From a virus: a stretch of DNA of 44,934 nt. The notes beneath the pieces are model-generated. The model searched no databases and was not told the DNA's origin. It worked only from the letters and a program-made list of their open reading frames with translations. The position numbers and the translations under genes were made by a program. Position 1 is the stretch's first letter; every line of letters begins with the position of its first letter. Shown here piece by piece: positions 24,249-31,821 of this stretch. The stretch is taken from the IMG/VR virus record IMGVR_UViG_3300017613_003143, positions 1 through 44,934 of that record. One strand, 5' to 3'.

Positions 24249-25129
24249 AATTTAATACCGGCAGCTTTTCTTAATTCTTCTCTGTTACCTATTTTTTTAA
24301 TAAATTTCTTAATTCCTATTTTCTTTACAGATTTTTTAGGAAATAGATTCATCACCATATCCCCTAAGCCTCCTACTACGGAATGCTCTTCAATCACTAT
24401 AATTTCTTCTACATCCCCTACAAAACTTTTAAATGAAAATGGTGGATGCAATTGCAATATATCTATTACCTGAACATCCGGATATTCTTTTTGGTATGCT
24501 AATGCAATATCAACGGTCACCCCTGTAGCTATAATTACTTTTTTAGGATCGTGCTCCTCTGAAATATAATTATGTATTTGTTGAAATTGATCTGCCTCAA
24601 AATCATATTTTCTAACAAATGGTCCCTTATCAAATCTTAAATAACAAGGCCCATTTACTTGTAACAATGCTCTTCGTAATAAAGACCCTGCCATATTATA
24701 ATCAGAAGGTGATAAAATAGTCATATTAGGTAATGTACGCATCAATGCTACATCTTCAGTAATCTGATGTGTTACTCCATCATGTGCGTAAGTAAAACCA
24801 GTACCTGATCCTAATATTACTACAGGTAAGTTCATGGCGCAGATATCTAATTTTATCTGTTCAAAACATCTAAGTGTTACAAAATTAGAAATACCATACA
24901 CTACAGGTTTCTTTCCCGCTAGTGCTAAACCTGCAGCTACCGACATCATATTTTGCTCGGCAACGCCAACATTATAGAATCTTCCGGGAAATTGCTTTTT
25001 AAAAGTTTCAAACTTAAAGGCGCCGGTATCACCACTTAATACTACGATGTTCTCATCTGCCATCATTAAATATTCTAATTCAGTAAATACGGCATCTCTT
25101 GAATCTGTATAATTTGTTGATTTACTCAT
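24245..25129 (-). CDS. Transketolase C-terminal subunit (split enzyme)
   Basis: The protein carries the pyrimidine-binding and C-terminal domains of transketolase: GVAEQNMMSVAAGLALAGKKPVV with the TPP-activating Glu, YAHDGVTHQITEDVALMR, and IVIEEHSVVGGLG. The frame is open to 25168, but AAGGAG eight bases before ATG 25129 marks the start (MSKSTNYTDSRDAVF, 294 aa), leaving an 8-nt overlap with the partner gene. With that N-subunit it would transfer two-carbon units between sugar phosphates, making an unusual ketose or branched-chain precursor for the glycan. Confidence 0.88.
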   Translation of the reverse strand: MSKSTNYTDSRDAVFTELEYLMMADENIVVLSGDTGAFKFETFKKQFPGRFYNVGVAEQNMMSVAAGLALAGKKPVVYGISNFVTLRCFEQIKLDICAMNLPVVILGSGTGFTYAHDGVTHQITEDVALMRTLPNMTILSPSDYNMAGSLLRRALLQVNGPCYLRFDKGPFVRKYDFEADQFQQIHNYISEEHDPKKVIIATGVTVDIALAYQKEYPDVQVIDILQLHPPFSFKSFVGDVEEIIVIEEHSVVGGLGDMVMNLFPKKSVKKIGIKKFIKKIGNREELRKAAGIKL

Positions 25130-25910
25130 CTTGTAAACTCCTTCTACATTTTTCAATATCTTCACCAACAGGTAAATGATGATGGGATTTAGGTGTACCT
25201 TCTAATGTTACAAGTCCTTTACCTTTTATAGTATCCAAAATAAATATAGAAGGTTGTAAAGCTTTCTGATACCAATTGCTCAAATGTAAATTCAGATCAT
25301 TAGTATTATGTCCATCTAGCTGGGATACATAATAAAACATACTTTCTAAACGCTCTTTTACTCCTTTATGGTTACAAGTATAATCTGTGAAGTCTTCACT
25401 TCCCAAAGTATTCTTATCAAGCACTACTAATAAATTAGATAAATTATGATGTCTTATGAAATGTAAAGCTTCCCAAGTTGATCCTTCTTGGAGTTCGCCA
25501 TCCCCAATTACACACATAACTTTATTTGGTTTATTATCTAATTTAAGTCCAAGAGCAATACCTGCAGCTATGCCTAATCCATGCCCTAATGATCCTGTTG
25601 TAGCTTCAATTCCCGGTATTTCAAAATCACAGTGACCTGATACACTGTCTAACTGCTCTTCTGTTATAACCCCGCTATCAAACAATATTTCATGAAAAAC
25701 ATTGCTTGAGTGCCCTTTACTCAAAATAAAATAATCTCGCTCTGCCCATCTTGTGTCTTCTGCTCTATACTTAAACAATCCTGAATAGTATAGTGTAACT
25801 AGAAATTCAGCACAGGAAAAACTTCCGCCTAAATGACCTCTTTTAAGGGTTATGGCTCTTTCAAAAGCTTTTAATTTTAACTCTTTTACTTTCTGTTGTA
25901 AATCCATCAA
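25122..25910 (-). CDS. Transketolase N-terminal subunit (split enzyme)
   Basis: The 262-residue protein has the thiamine pyrophosphate domain: GHLGGSFSCAEFL, LSKGHSSNVFHEIL, TTGSLGHGLGIAAGIALG, and the metal/TPP motif GDGELQEGSTWEA. It pairs with the adjacent C-subunit gene. Split transketolases are frequent in bacterial LPS and secondary-metabolite clusters, and the pair sits among sugar-modifying genes here. A role in pentose phosphate metabolism for nucleotide supply is a second option. It overlaps the upstream SDR gene by 4 nt. Confidence 0.9.
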   Translation of the reverse strand: MMDLQQKVKELKLKAFERAITLKRGHLGGSFSCAEFLVTLYYSGLFKYRAEDTRWAERDYFILSKGHSSNVFHEILFDSGVITEEQLDSVSGHCDFEIPGIEATTGSLGHGLGIAAGIALGLKLDNKPNKVMCVIGDGELQEGSTWEALHFIRHHNLSNLLVVLDKNTLGSEDFTDYTCNHKGVKERLESMFYYVSQLDGHNTNDLNLHLSNWYQKALQPSIFILDTIKGKGLVTLEGTPKSHHHLPVGEDIEKCRRSLQDE

Positions 25911-26848
25911 CTGCTCGCTTTTAATTGTTTATAGTATTCAATTGTCTTCTTTAAACCATCTTCTAATGATGTAAGAGGTAACGTTGGTACAGATCTCCTT
26001 AATTTTGCATCACATATTTTTTGTACTTTTCTTGTTATTGGTTTTGTAACATCAAAAGTAAAGGTTTTACTTGGATCTGTTAATCTGCATATCTCTTTAA
26101 CTAAGTTAAACATACTTATGGAATATCCATTACAAACATTTACTGTTTCAAATCCAATAGTAGTTGGAGTATCTATTAATTGTATTACAGATTGTACAAA
26201 ATCATTAACATAAATAAAATCTCTTAGTACATTTGGTGTACCATATACTGAAACCGCTCCACCTTCTCCTGTAGAAAATTTATCTATTAAAGCAGGTATA
26301 ACATGAGATCTTGTAGGATCAAAATGGTCATAAGGCCCATATAGATTGGAAGGCCGTATTACTAGCATTTCCATGCCATACTGTTGATAATAATACGCAC
26401 ATAACTTTTCACAATAGCGTTTCATCCAACCAGGTCCAAAAAATACAGAATCAGGATCCCCTTTAAATCCATCTTCTTCTTTTAATTCTTCTAAAGATGC
26501 GGGATACACAGCAGAGGAACTTATAAACACAAATTGTCGAACTCTGCCTCTTACACTACTGCTTAATAAATCTAATGTGAGTTTTGTATTCTCTGATATC
26601 AGTTTATCCGGCTGTGTTTTAATTACATCTACTCCTCCCGTAAAAGCTGCACAATGTATTACAGAATCATATTCAGATAAATCTAGATCTAAAAGAGATT
26701 TAATCGCAACACTTTCTTTCTTTTCGTCTTGAAAAAATACTTCTGTTGAAGAGCAGTAATCTACATGGATTCCTAACTCCCGCATAAACATAACAAAATT
26801 TGAACCTATAAATCCTGACCCACCTGCTACAAATACTTTTAATTTCAT
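25907..26848 (-). CDS. Nucleotide-sugar SDR (epimerase-like) without catalytic Tyr
   Basis: The start is ATG 26848, which forms ATGA with the stop of the previous gene and follows GGAAG (MKLKVFVAGGSGFIG, 313 aa). The Rossmann motif GGSGFIG is at 9-15. VFISSSAVYP (107-116) and IRPSNLYGPYDHFDPTRSHVIP resemble GDP-fucose synthase-like epimerases. As in the SDR at 21511, the YxxxK Tyr is missing: Lys143 is kept (GPGWMKRYCE), but the position four before it is Pro139. These two proteins may be related and share an altered mechanism. It is coupled to the transketolase N-subunit gene by a 4-nt overlap. Confidence 0.85.
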   Translation of the reverse strand: MKLKVFVAGGSGFIGSNFVMFMRELGIHVDYCSSTEVFFQDEKKESVAIKSLLDLDLSEYDSVIHCAAFTGGVDVIKTQPDKLISENTKLTLDLLSSSVRGRVRQFVFISSSAVYPASLEELKEEDGFKGDPDSVFFGPGWMKRYCEKLCAYYYQQYGMEMLVIRPSNLYGPYDHFDPTRSHVIPALIDKFSTGEGGAVSVYGTPNVLRDFIYVNDFVQSVIQLIDTPTTIGFETVNVCNGYSISMFNLVKEICRLTDPSKTFTFDVTKPITRKVQKICDAKLRRSVPTLPLTSLEDGLKKTIEYYKQLKASS

Positions 26849-27741
26849 AATATTTCTTCCTTTATTTTCCATGCAATAATATTCCACCCTTCATGCACTA
26901 TACTTCCAAATCTTACATGTTGTTTCTTAATAATTTCAATTTTATCTGAACTTTCCAAATATGGAAGAAACCCTTTAAGATACCCTCTGTTATTAATTAC
27001 CTGAGCCTGTGTTGAATCAAAAGAATTTTGTAAATCATAAAATTCATAAATTGGTTCCATATGAACATACACCTTTGCCTTACGCGCTACTAAAAATTCT
27101 ATAAAGGGAGTAAAAACTGCCCCTAGTTGTTCAAGTGCGCCTATTGTAAACACCCCCGAATTATCACTGAATAATACTTGAGGATCTGGATTTTTCATAT
27201 CAAAAACTTTACCTGTAGCATGAAGCCCAATAGTATGAAATTCATTAATAGTATCTGCAGCAGGTGCAGAATAATCATACCCAAAAAGATATGTAATATC
27301 CTCAATGGTTTGTGACAGTAAATACAAATTATATCCTGAACCACACCCAAATTCATGTGCAAAAATAATATTTTGAAAAAATTTCTCAAAAACATACATC
27401 CTTAAAATAGTAAATATATGATAATCAAACATTGGTACAGTACTCTTTATAAAACGCCCTTGATATCTATAATAATTCCCCATAGAAAAATATCCAGGAA
27501 TTAAACTATCTGGAGAAGATGTACTCTTAAACTTATTTAAAATATTTCGCCAACAGCCATCCCAATCAGCAAGTTTTTCTACGCCACCGCTCATAGTATT
27601 AATTAATTTATCAATACTTAATGTGTCTTTTTCTAAAACTTCCTCATACCCTAATGTTATAGATTTAAAATACCCCGCGGTCTTAGGAGGAAGAGTATCC
27701 CCTATCAACGCTTCTATGTCTGCCTGTTGTAACTTGTTCAT
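26845..27741 (-). CDS. Class I SAM-dependent methyltransferase
   Basis: The 298-residue protein has a 120-residue N-terminal part of unknown fold, then a Rossmann methyltransferase with the SAM motif AHEFGCGSGYNL (128-139), YLFGYDYSAPAADTI, and a late motif GVFTIGALEQLG. The acceptor is unknown; sugar C- or O-methylation would fit the neighbourhood. It is translationally coupled (ATGA) to genes on both sides. A 66-residue minus-strand frame inside it is a shadow. Confidence 0.8.
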   Translation of the reverse strand: MNKLQQADIEALIGDTLPPKTAGYFKSITLGYEEVLEKDTLSIDKLINTMSGGVEKLADWDGCWRNILNKFKSTSSPDSLIPGYFSMGNYYRYQGRFIKSTVPMFDYHIFTILRMYVFEKFFQNIIFAHEFGCGSGYNLYLLSQTIEDITYLFGYDYSAPAADTINEFHTIGLHATGKVFDMKNPDPQVLFSDNSGVFTIGALEQLGAVFTPFIEFLVARKAKVYVHMEPIYEFYDLQNSFDSTQAQVINNRGYLKGFLPYLESSDKIEIIKKQHVRFGSIVHEGWNIIAWKIKEEIL

Positions 27742-28748
27742 AAATTATTTCTCCAATGTTCTAATAAATCAGTAGTAATTTCAAATAATCCTTTTTGAGG
27801 TTCCCAACCTGTCATCTTTTTAAATTCAGTACAATCCGGTACTTGGAGTGTTATATCTGTTGGTCTAATTCTTGCAGGATCCTCCGTCACAATAAGCTTC
27901 TCTCTCGGTAGTGTACTTTTACATAATAAATCTTCTAAAGCTTCACCGACAGTACATGTATGATATCCTCCTATATTATACACGCCTCCTATTTCACCTT
28001 CGGTAGCGCATAACCAATACGCATCCACAGCATCATCGATATGAGCATATGTTCTTACAGAATCTAAATTACCTACCTTAATTTCATAAACTTTATCATA
28101 AATATCATTACGAAAATTTTCAGCTTCTTCTATTTCTGCCTTTACAATCTGATGTGCGAAACTACTTAATGCGAATTTGTTACCTCTTCTTGCACCTTCA
28201 TGAGAAAACATTCTAGTAGTAATAACTTTCAAGCCATATGCATCATAATAATATCTACCTATAAAATCTTGTCCTACTTTAGAAATAGAATATGGATTCG
28301 CGGCTCTTAAAGGGTTAGTTTCTTTGATTGGTACTTCATCTTCCTTAGGCATTCCATAAACTTCTGAACTTGATACGTTTATAATTATAGGATCACAAAG
28401 TCCTTCTTTCCCCGCTAATCTTAATTCATCAAAAAAGTTTGTTGTGCCTATTGTATTTGTTGTAAGTGTATGTACGGGATAAATAAAACTAGTCTCAGGA
28501 AAAGATTGTGCTGCAAAATGAAAAACCACATCAGGCTTAGAGAGTTCAATCAAGCGCGCCAATGAACCTCTATCAAGTAAATCTGCCTCAATAAATTTTA
28601 CTCTTTCATTACCATATAGATGCTTAATATTCTCATCTCTTGATCTCCACCTTCTAGAGCAGTAAATCATTGTTTGCTTTTTAAGAAGGAAATCAATCAT
28701 ATGAGATCCTACAAAGCCTGTTCCGCCTGTCAAAAGTACATTCATCAT
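27738..28748 (-). CDS. GDP-mannose 4,6-dehydratase-like SDR
   Basis: This is the only sugar SDR here with an intact active site: GGTGFVGSH at 8-16, SSSEVYG (126-132) and YxxxK at Y153/K157 (NPYSISK). TRMFSHEGARRG... matches the GMD-specific segment TRxFNHxGxRRG. GMD makes GDP-4-keto-6-deoxymannose, the precursor of fucose, rhamnose and perosamine-type sugars. The exact nucleotide specificity is an inference. It overlaps both neighbours by 4 nt, and its start begins ATGATGAATG. Confidence 0.85.
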   Translation of the reverse strand: MMNVLLTGGTGFVGSHMIDFLLKKQTMIYCSRRWRSRDENIKHLYGNERVKFIEADLLDRGSLARLIELSKPDVVFHFAAQSFPETSFIYPVHTLTTNTIGTTNFFDELRLAGKEGLCDPIIINVSSSEVYGMPKEDEVPIKETNPLRAANPYSISKVGQDFIGRYYYDAYGLKVITTRMFSHEGARRGNKFALSSFAHQIVKAEIEEAENFRNDIYDKVYEIKVGNLDSVRTYAHIDDAVDAYWLCATEGEIGGVYNIGGYHTCTVGEALEDLLCKSTLPREKLIVTEDPARIRPTDITLQVPDCTEFKKMTGWEPQKGLFEITTDLLEHWRNNL

Positions 28749-29434
28749 AAATCAAAATTCCTTTTTTGTCTTCCTAAAAAGACTTGCTCATTTTTTGCAA
28801 ATTCCCTAGCATTGTTAGTTTTTTCATATATCTGATCTTTTACTGCCAATCCTAATGAATAATGCTTATGTTGAAATAATAATTGGGGTGCATCGATTAG
28901 TGCACCTGTTTTCTTAGCTAATTGTGTCATATCATTATCTGCCCACATGCCATCGTATTCTGGACACAATACCCATCCGAATCTTTCATAGTGAGCTCTA
29001 TTAGAAATATAAAATACAAAAGTACCTCCGTAAGGATTCAATCCATCATTTACACCAATAAATTTAGGATCCTTAAAGTTATCTACCCCTTCTAAAAGTT
29101 TAAATATTTCTAAATCCCAATTCTTAGGGCATCCTTCATCATCTGATACACTCATTATAACTTCAGTGGTAGGTGATATTACTTTTGCTGCATTATTTAA
29201 TGCCTGTACACCATTTCTAGAATCTGTTACATTAAAAATAAAAGATTCGCAAGTAAGCCTATCAACATCAGAAAATACATTCTCATACTGCTGCAATGTA
29301 GGATCATCATCATCTACGCCCAAAATATATTCTACTTCTTTAGGGTTAGCACAATTTTCCATCCATTCTTTAAAACATTTTATAGCTAATGGCGCTCTTT
29401 GTCTTGATATATGTAATAACGAAATTTTAATCAA
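28745..29434 (-). CDS. Putative GT-A-fold glycosyltransferase (GT2-like)
   Basis: The 229-residue protein begins KISLLHISRQRAPLAIKCF, then has LGVDDDDPTLQQY and MSVSDDEGCPKNWD. The acidic pair could be the metal-binding DxD-type element of a GT-A fold. MWADNDMTQLAKKTG near the C-terminus is like the catalytic ED-x-ELxxR region. The donor and acceptor are unknown. It overlaps the GMD-like gene and the radical SAM gene by 4 nt each. Confidence 0.6.
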   Translation of the reverse strand: MIKISLLHISRQRAPLAIKCFKEWMENCANPKEVEYILGVDDDDPTLQQYENVFSDVDRLTCESFIFNVTDSRNGVQALNNAAKVISPTTEVIMSVSDDEGCPKNWDLEIFKLLEGVDNFKDPKFIGVNDGLNPYGGTFVFYISNRAHYERFGWVLCPEYDGMWADNDMTQLAKKTGALIDAPQLLFQHKHYSLGLAVKDQIYEKTNNAREFAKNEQVFLGRQKRNFDL

Positions 29435-30726
29435 GTTACTTTTCCTCCGGTTACTAAGTGTTCATCAAAAAATGACCATTTCTGTTTATGACTTGTTGGT
29501 TTATACATCTTCACTAATCTATCTCTTTCTTTTAATAATTCTTCAGATGTAAGTGCATTTGTTCTTACTACCGATTCAGTACTTCCTCCGCCTTGTCCAT
29601 ATGCCCCTAACCCTTCTCCTTCAAAAAATATACCAGCACTGCTACCTCTAGAATCAATCTCATCTCTTATTGTAGTTCCTTTATATGGATAATAAATTGA
29701 CAATTGAAAATCATCAGGTTGTGCTTCTTTAATAAACTTTTCAGTTAGGTCAATAGTTTCATGTGTTTCTCCTGGTAATCCAATCATTAAAAATGCTTTG
29801 CAAGCAATACCATACTTCTTACAAAGCTCAACAAATTTATAATTTTGTTCTACTGTGGTTCTTTTTTGAATATTATCTAATATTAACTGAGACCCAGATT
29901 CTGCACCGAATGCTATTTCCCTACACCCTGTCGATGCTAAAACATTTGCAAATTCTTCATTAAAATAGCGAGCTTGTCCATTGCATCTATATATCAATCC
30001 TCTTTTTTGTATTTCATCACATATAGGTCTTATCATTTTTAATGCAATTGCAAACAAGTCATCAAAAATATAAACTCCTTTATAACCTAAATTACTAATA
30101 TCATTAAGTTCCCCCTTAATATTATCAATGCTACTCCAACGTACAGCAGTTTGTGCATCCTCGCAAAACGTACATCTCTCAGGGCAGCCTACTGCAGTAA
30201 TCATTGTTGTAGATTTTACGCCATCTAATGAATAACTGTAATTTGAAAGTAAGTTAGTTGCTTCTTCACTTGTACGATCAGGTCTCGGTAAATTTTGCCA
30301 TTCATCTTTCGTTAAAGGATTAACTTCTAATCTATTAGCTCCTCCTTGTATAATTTTCAATAATGACTTAAAACCATCACCTGCTACTATATAATCCCAT
30401 TTTTCCTTTTCTACATCTTGTCTATAATGTAATGCATGTGGTCCACCTATTGCAACATCGCAATTATAATTATCTTTACAAAAATTTAAAAACTCTAATG
30501 ATGTTCTTCTCTGCGGTGTCATAACAGATGCCCCAAATAAATCAAATTCTTTATATTTATCTGGCTGTAAAAAATCAAAATCATCATCTATTGATACTTT
30601 AATATTATATTGCTGTAAAAAAGATTTTAAATAAAGTAAGCCCAATGGCGGATATACTTTGTCATCGTCTAAATAAGGACTTCTCATAGATGTTAAAAGA
30701 ACAGAATTGTACTTATTATTATCCAT
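29431..30726 (-). CDS. B12-binding-type radical SAM enzyme
   Basis: The 431-residue protein has a cobalamin-binding-like N-terminal Rossmann domain (about 1-130; SVLLTSMRSPYL, DLFGASVMTPQRRT) but lacks the DxHxxG B12 motif. A radical SAM domain follows, with the [4Fe-4S] motif CPERCTFC (C181, C185, C188), then IFDDLFAIA, FGAESGSQLILDNIQK and KAFLMIGLPGET. Relatives include methyltransferases and ring-modifying enzymes. In a sugar locus it may methylate or rearrange a sugar carbon. It overlaps the GT2-like genes on both sides by 4-8 nt. Confidence 0.85.
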   Translation of the reverse strand: MDNNKYNSVLLTSMRSPYLDDDKVYPPLGLLYLKSFLQQYNIKVSIDDDFDFLQPDKYKEFDLFGASVMTPQRRTSLEFLNFCKDNYNCDVAIGGPHALHYRQDVEKEKWDYIVAGDGFKSLLKIIQGGANRLEVNPLTKDEWQNLPRPDRTSEEATNLLSNYSYSLDGVKSTTMITAVGCPERCTFCEDAQTAVRWSSIDNIKGELNDISNLGYKGVYIFDDLFAIALKMIRPICDEIQKRGLIYRCNGQARYFNEEFANVLASTGCREIAFGAESGSQLILDNIQKRTTVEQNYKFVELCKKYGIACKAFLMIGLPGETHETIDLTEKFIKEAQPDDFQLSIYYPYKGTTIRDEIDSRGSSAGIFFEGEGLGAYGQGGGSTESVVRTNALTSEELLKERDRLVKMYKPTSHKQKWSFFDEHLVTGGKVT

Positions 30727-31447
30727 TAGTACTCGGTAAAATTAAATCAGCAATTGCTTTATTAAACTCGCTGATCAACTGCGTTTCAGTTTCAGCAGAA
30801 TGTGCTGCTCCATAAAACCTATCTGGATCTCCAGGATGTCCACCTTCCTCTGACATCCCTTCCTTATCTTTTTGACGCCTTTCTCCTCTATGCATCAACG
30901 CACTATCGTTTTTTATTCTGCAACTATTTTCAAAAATAGTAACAGCTCTGCAAACAGGAATGCCAGGTTTTTGACCGTCTAACAATACATGATATTTTCT
31001 CGTCCATTTAGGTCCTCTTTTATGCATTCTTATATTTACACCACGAGGCCATTTATGAAAGAAATGATAAGCGTCTTTGCCTGTAAAAAGTAATGGAAAA
31101 TCCCAAAAATCTCCTCTTTGAAAATAATTATCTTTAAATAGCCGGGGAAAATTAGTAGTCCATGTCATATCGGCATCAGGAGTAAATACATAATCGCCAC
31201 GACAATGCTTTAATCCATGATTCATTTGCGCAGCAGGATAATCCCACTCACGTTCTAATAAAATAATAGGTAAGTCTTTTTGATATTCTTTAATAATATC
31301 AATTGTTTTATCTTTACTACCACCATCAACTAAAACAATTTCCTTTAGATCATCACCTAATACAGAAAAAGTATGTTTACAAGATTCTAAAAACCATCTA
31401 ATAGGTTCTTCTTCATCTTGACAAATTGTACAAATAGAAAGTGTCAT
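30719..31447 (-). CDS. Family 2 glycosyltransferase
   Basis: A GT-A fold of 242 residues: LSICTICQDEEEPIRWFLESC at the N-terminus, EIVLVDGGSKDKTIDIIKEY (nucleotide-binding), MNHGLKHCRGDYVFTPDADMTW with the metal-binding DAD, and a C-terminal acceptor domain. It probably transfers one sugar in the assembly of a glycan. It overlaps the radical SAM gene by 8 nt and the DUF4406-like gene by 4 nt. Confidence 0.85.
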   Translation of the reverse strand: MTLSICTICQDEEEPIRWFLESCKHTFSVLGDDLKEIVLVDGGSKDKTIDIIKEYQKDLPIILLEREWDYPAAQMNHGLKHCRGDYVFTPDADMTWTTNFPRLFKDNYFQRGDFWDFPLLFTGKDAYHFFHKWPRGVNIRMHKRGPKWTRKYHVLLDGQKPGIPVCRAVTIFENSCRIKNDSALMHRGERRQKDKEGMSEEGGHPGDPDRFYGAAHSAETETQLISEFNKAIADLILPSTNG

Positions 31448-31821
31448 TCTTCACTCTTATCTTTAAAAAACCTTTTAATGTTGTCAATAGTGTAATCTTC
31501 AAGATCAAAAACTGGCAATTCTAATGAATCAGCAAGTTCCTTTTCTTTATTAGCACCATGAGAATTTTTCCAATTAGGTAATAATACAATACCATCACAT
31601 CTAGGTACTATATGCATATACCCATCTAAATAATCAGGTTCTGGAATGCCTCCATTATCTTCATTTTTAAAATGTCCTGTATTTGTATGAGGACATATAA
31701 CTGTAAATCCTGCATTCCACAATGCTTGTGCATAATTCGTAGCTGATGCAATGTTTTCTTCTATTGTACCATAACTTCCGTAAGGACCAGCTACATATAA
31801 TATAATACTTCTGTAATGCAT
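31444..31821 (-). CDS. DUF4406-like / nucleoside 2-deoxyribosyltransferase-like protein
   Basis: The 125-residue protein has the pattern of this small family: ILYVAGPYGSYGTIEENI (7-24), YAQALWNAGFTVICPHTNTGHF, then PRCDGIVLLPNWKNSHGANKEKELA. The fold binds a nucleotide or deoxynucleoside. Its role inside a glycosyltransferase cluster is unclear; it may act in nucleotide salvage or as a sensor. It directly abuts the upstream bifunctional gene and overlaps the next by 4 nt. Confidence 0.75.
   Translation of the reverse strand: MHYRSIILYVAGPYGSYGTIEENIASATNYAQALWNAGFTVICPHTNTGHFKNEDNGGIPEPDYLDGYMHIVPRCDGIVLLPNWKNSHGANKEKELADSLELPVFDLEDYTIDNIKRFFKDKSEE

Noticed and set aside
25130-25168. Upstream start for the transketolase C-subunit
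   Set aside because: AAGGAG precedes the ATG at 25129; the extension lies inside the partner gene.
26849-26887. Upstream start for the SDR at 25907
   Set aside because: ATG 26848 has a ribosome binding site and an ATGA overlap with the gene before, as its neighbours do; the extension reads through the upstream coding region.
27195-27395. A 66-aa minus-strand frame inside the methyltransferase gene
   Set aside because: It is nested in another frame of a well-supported gene and has no plausible start context.
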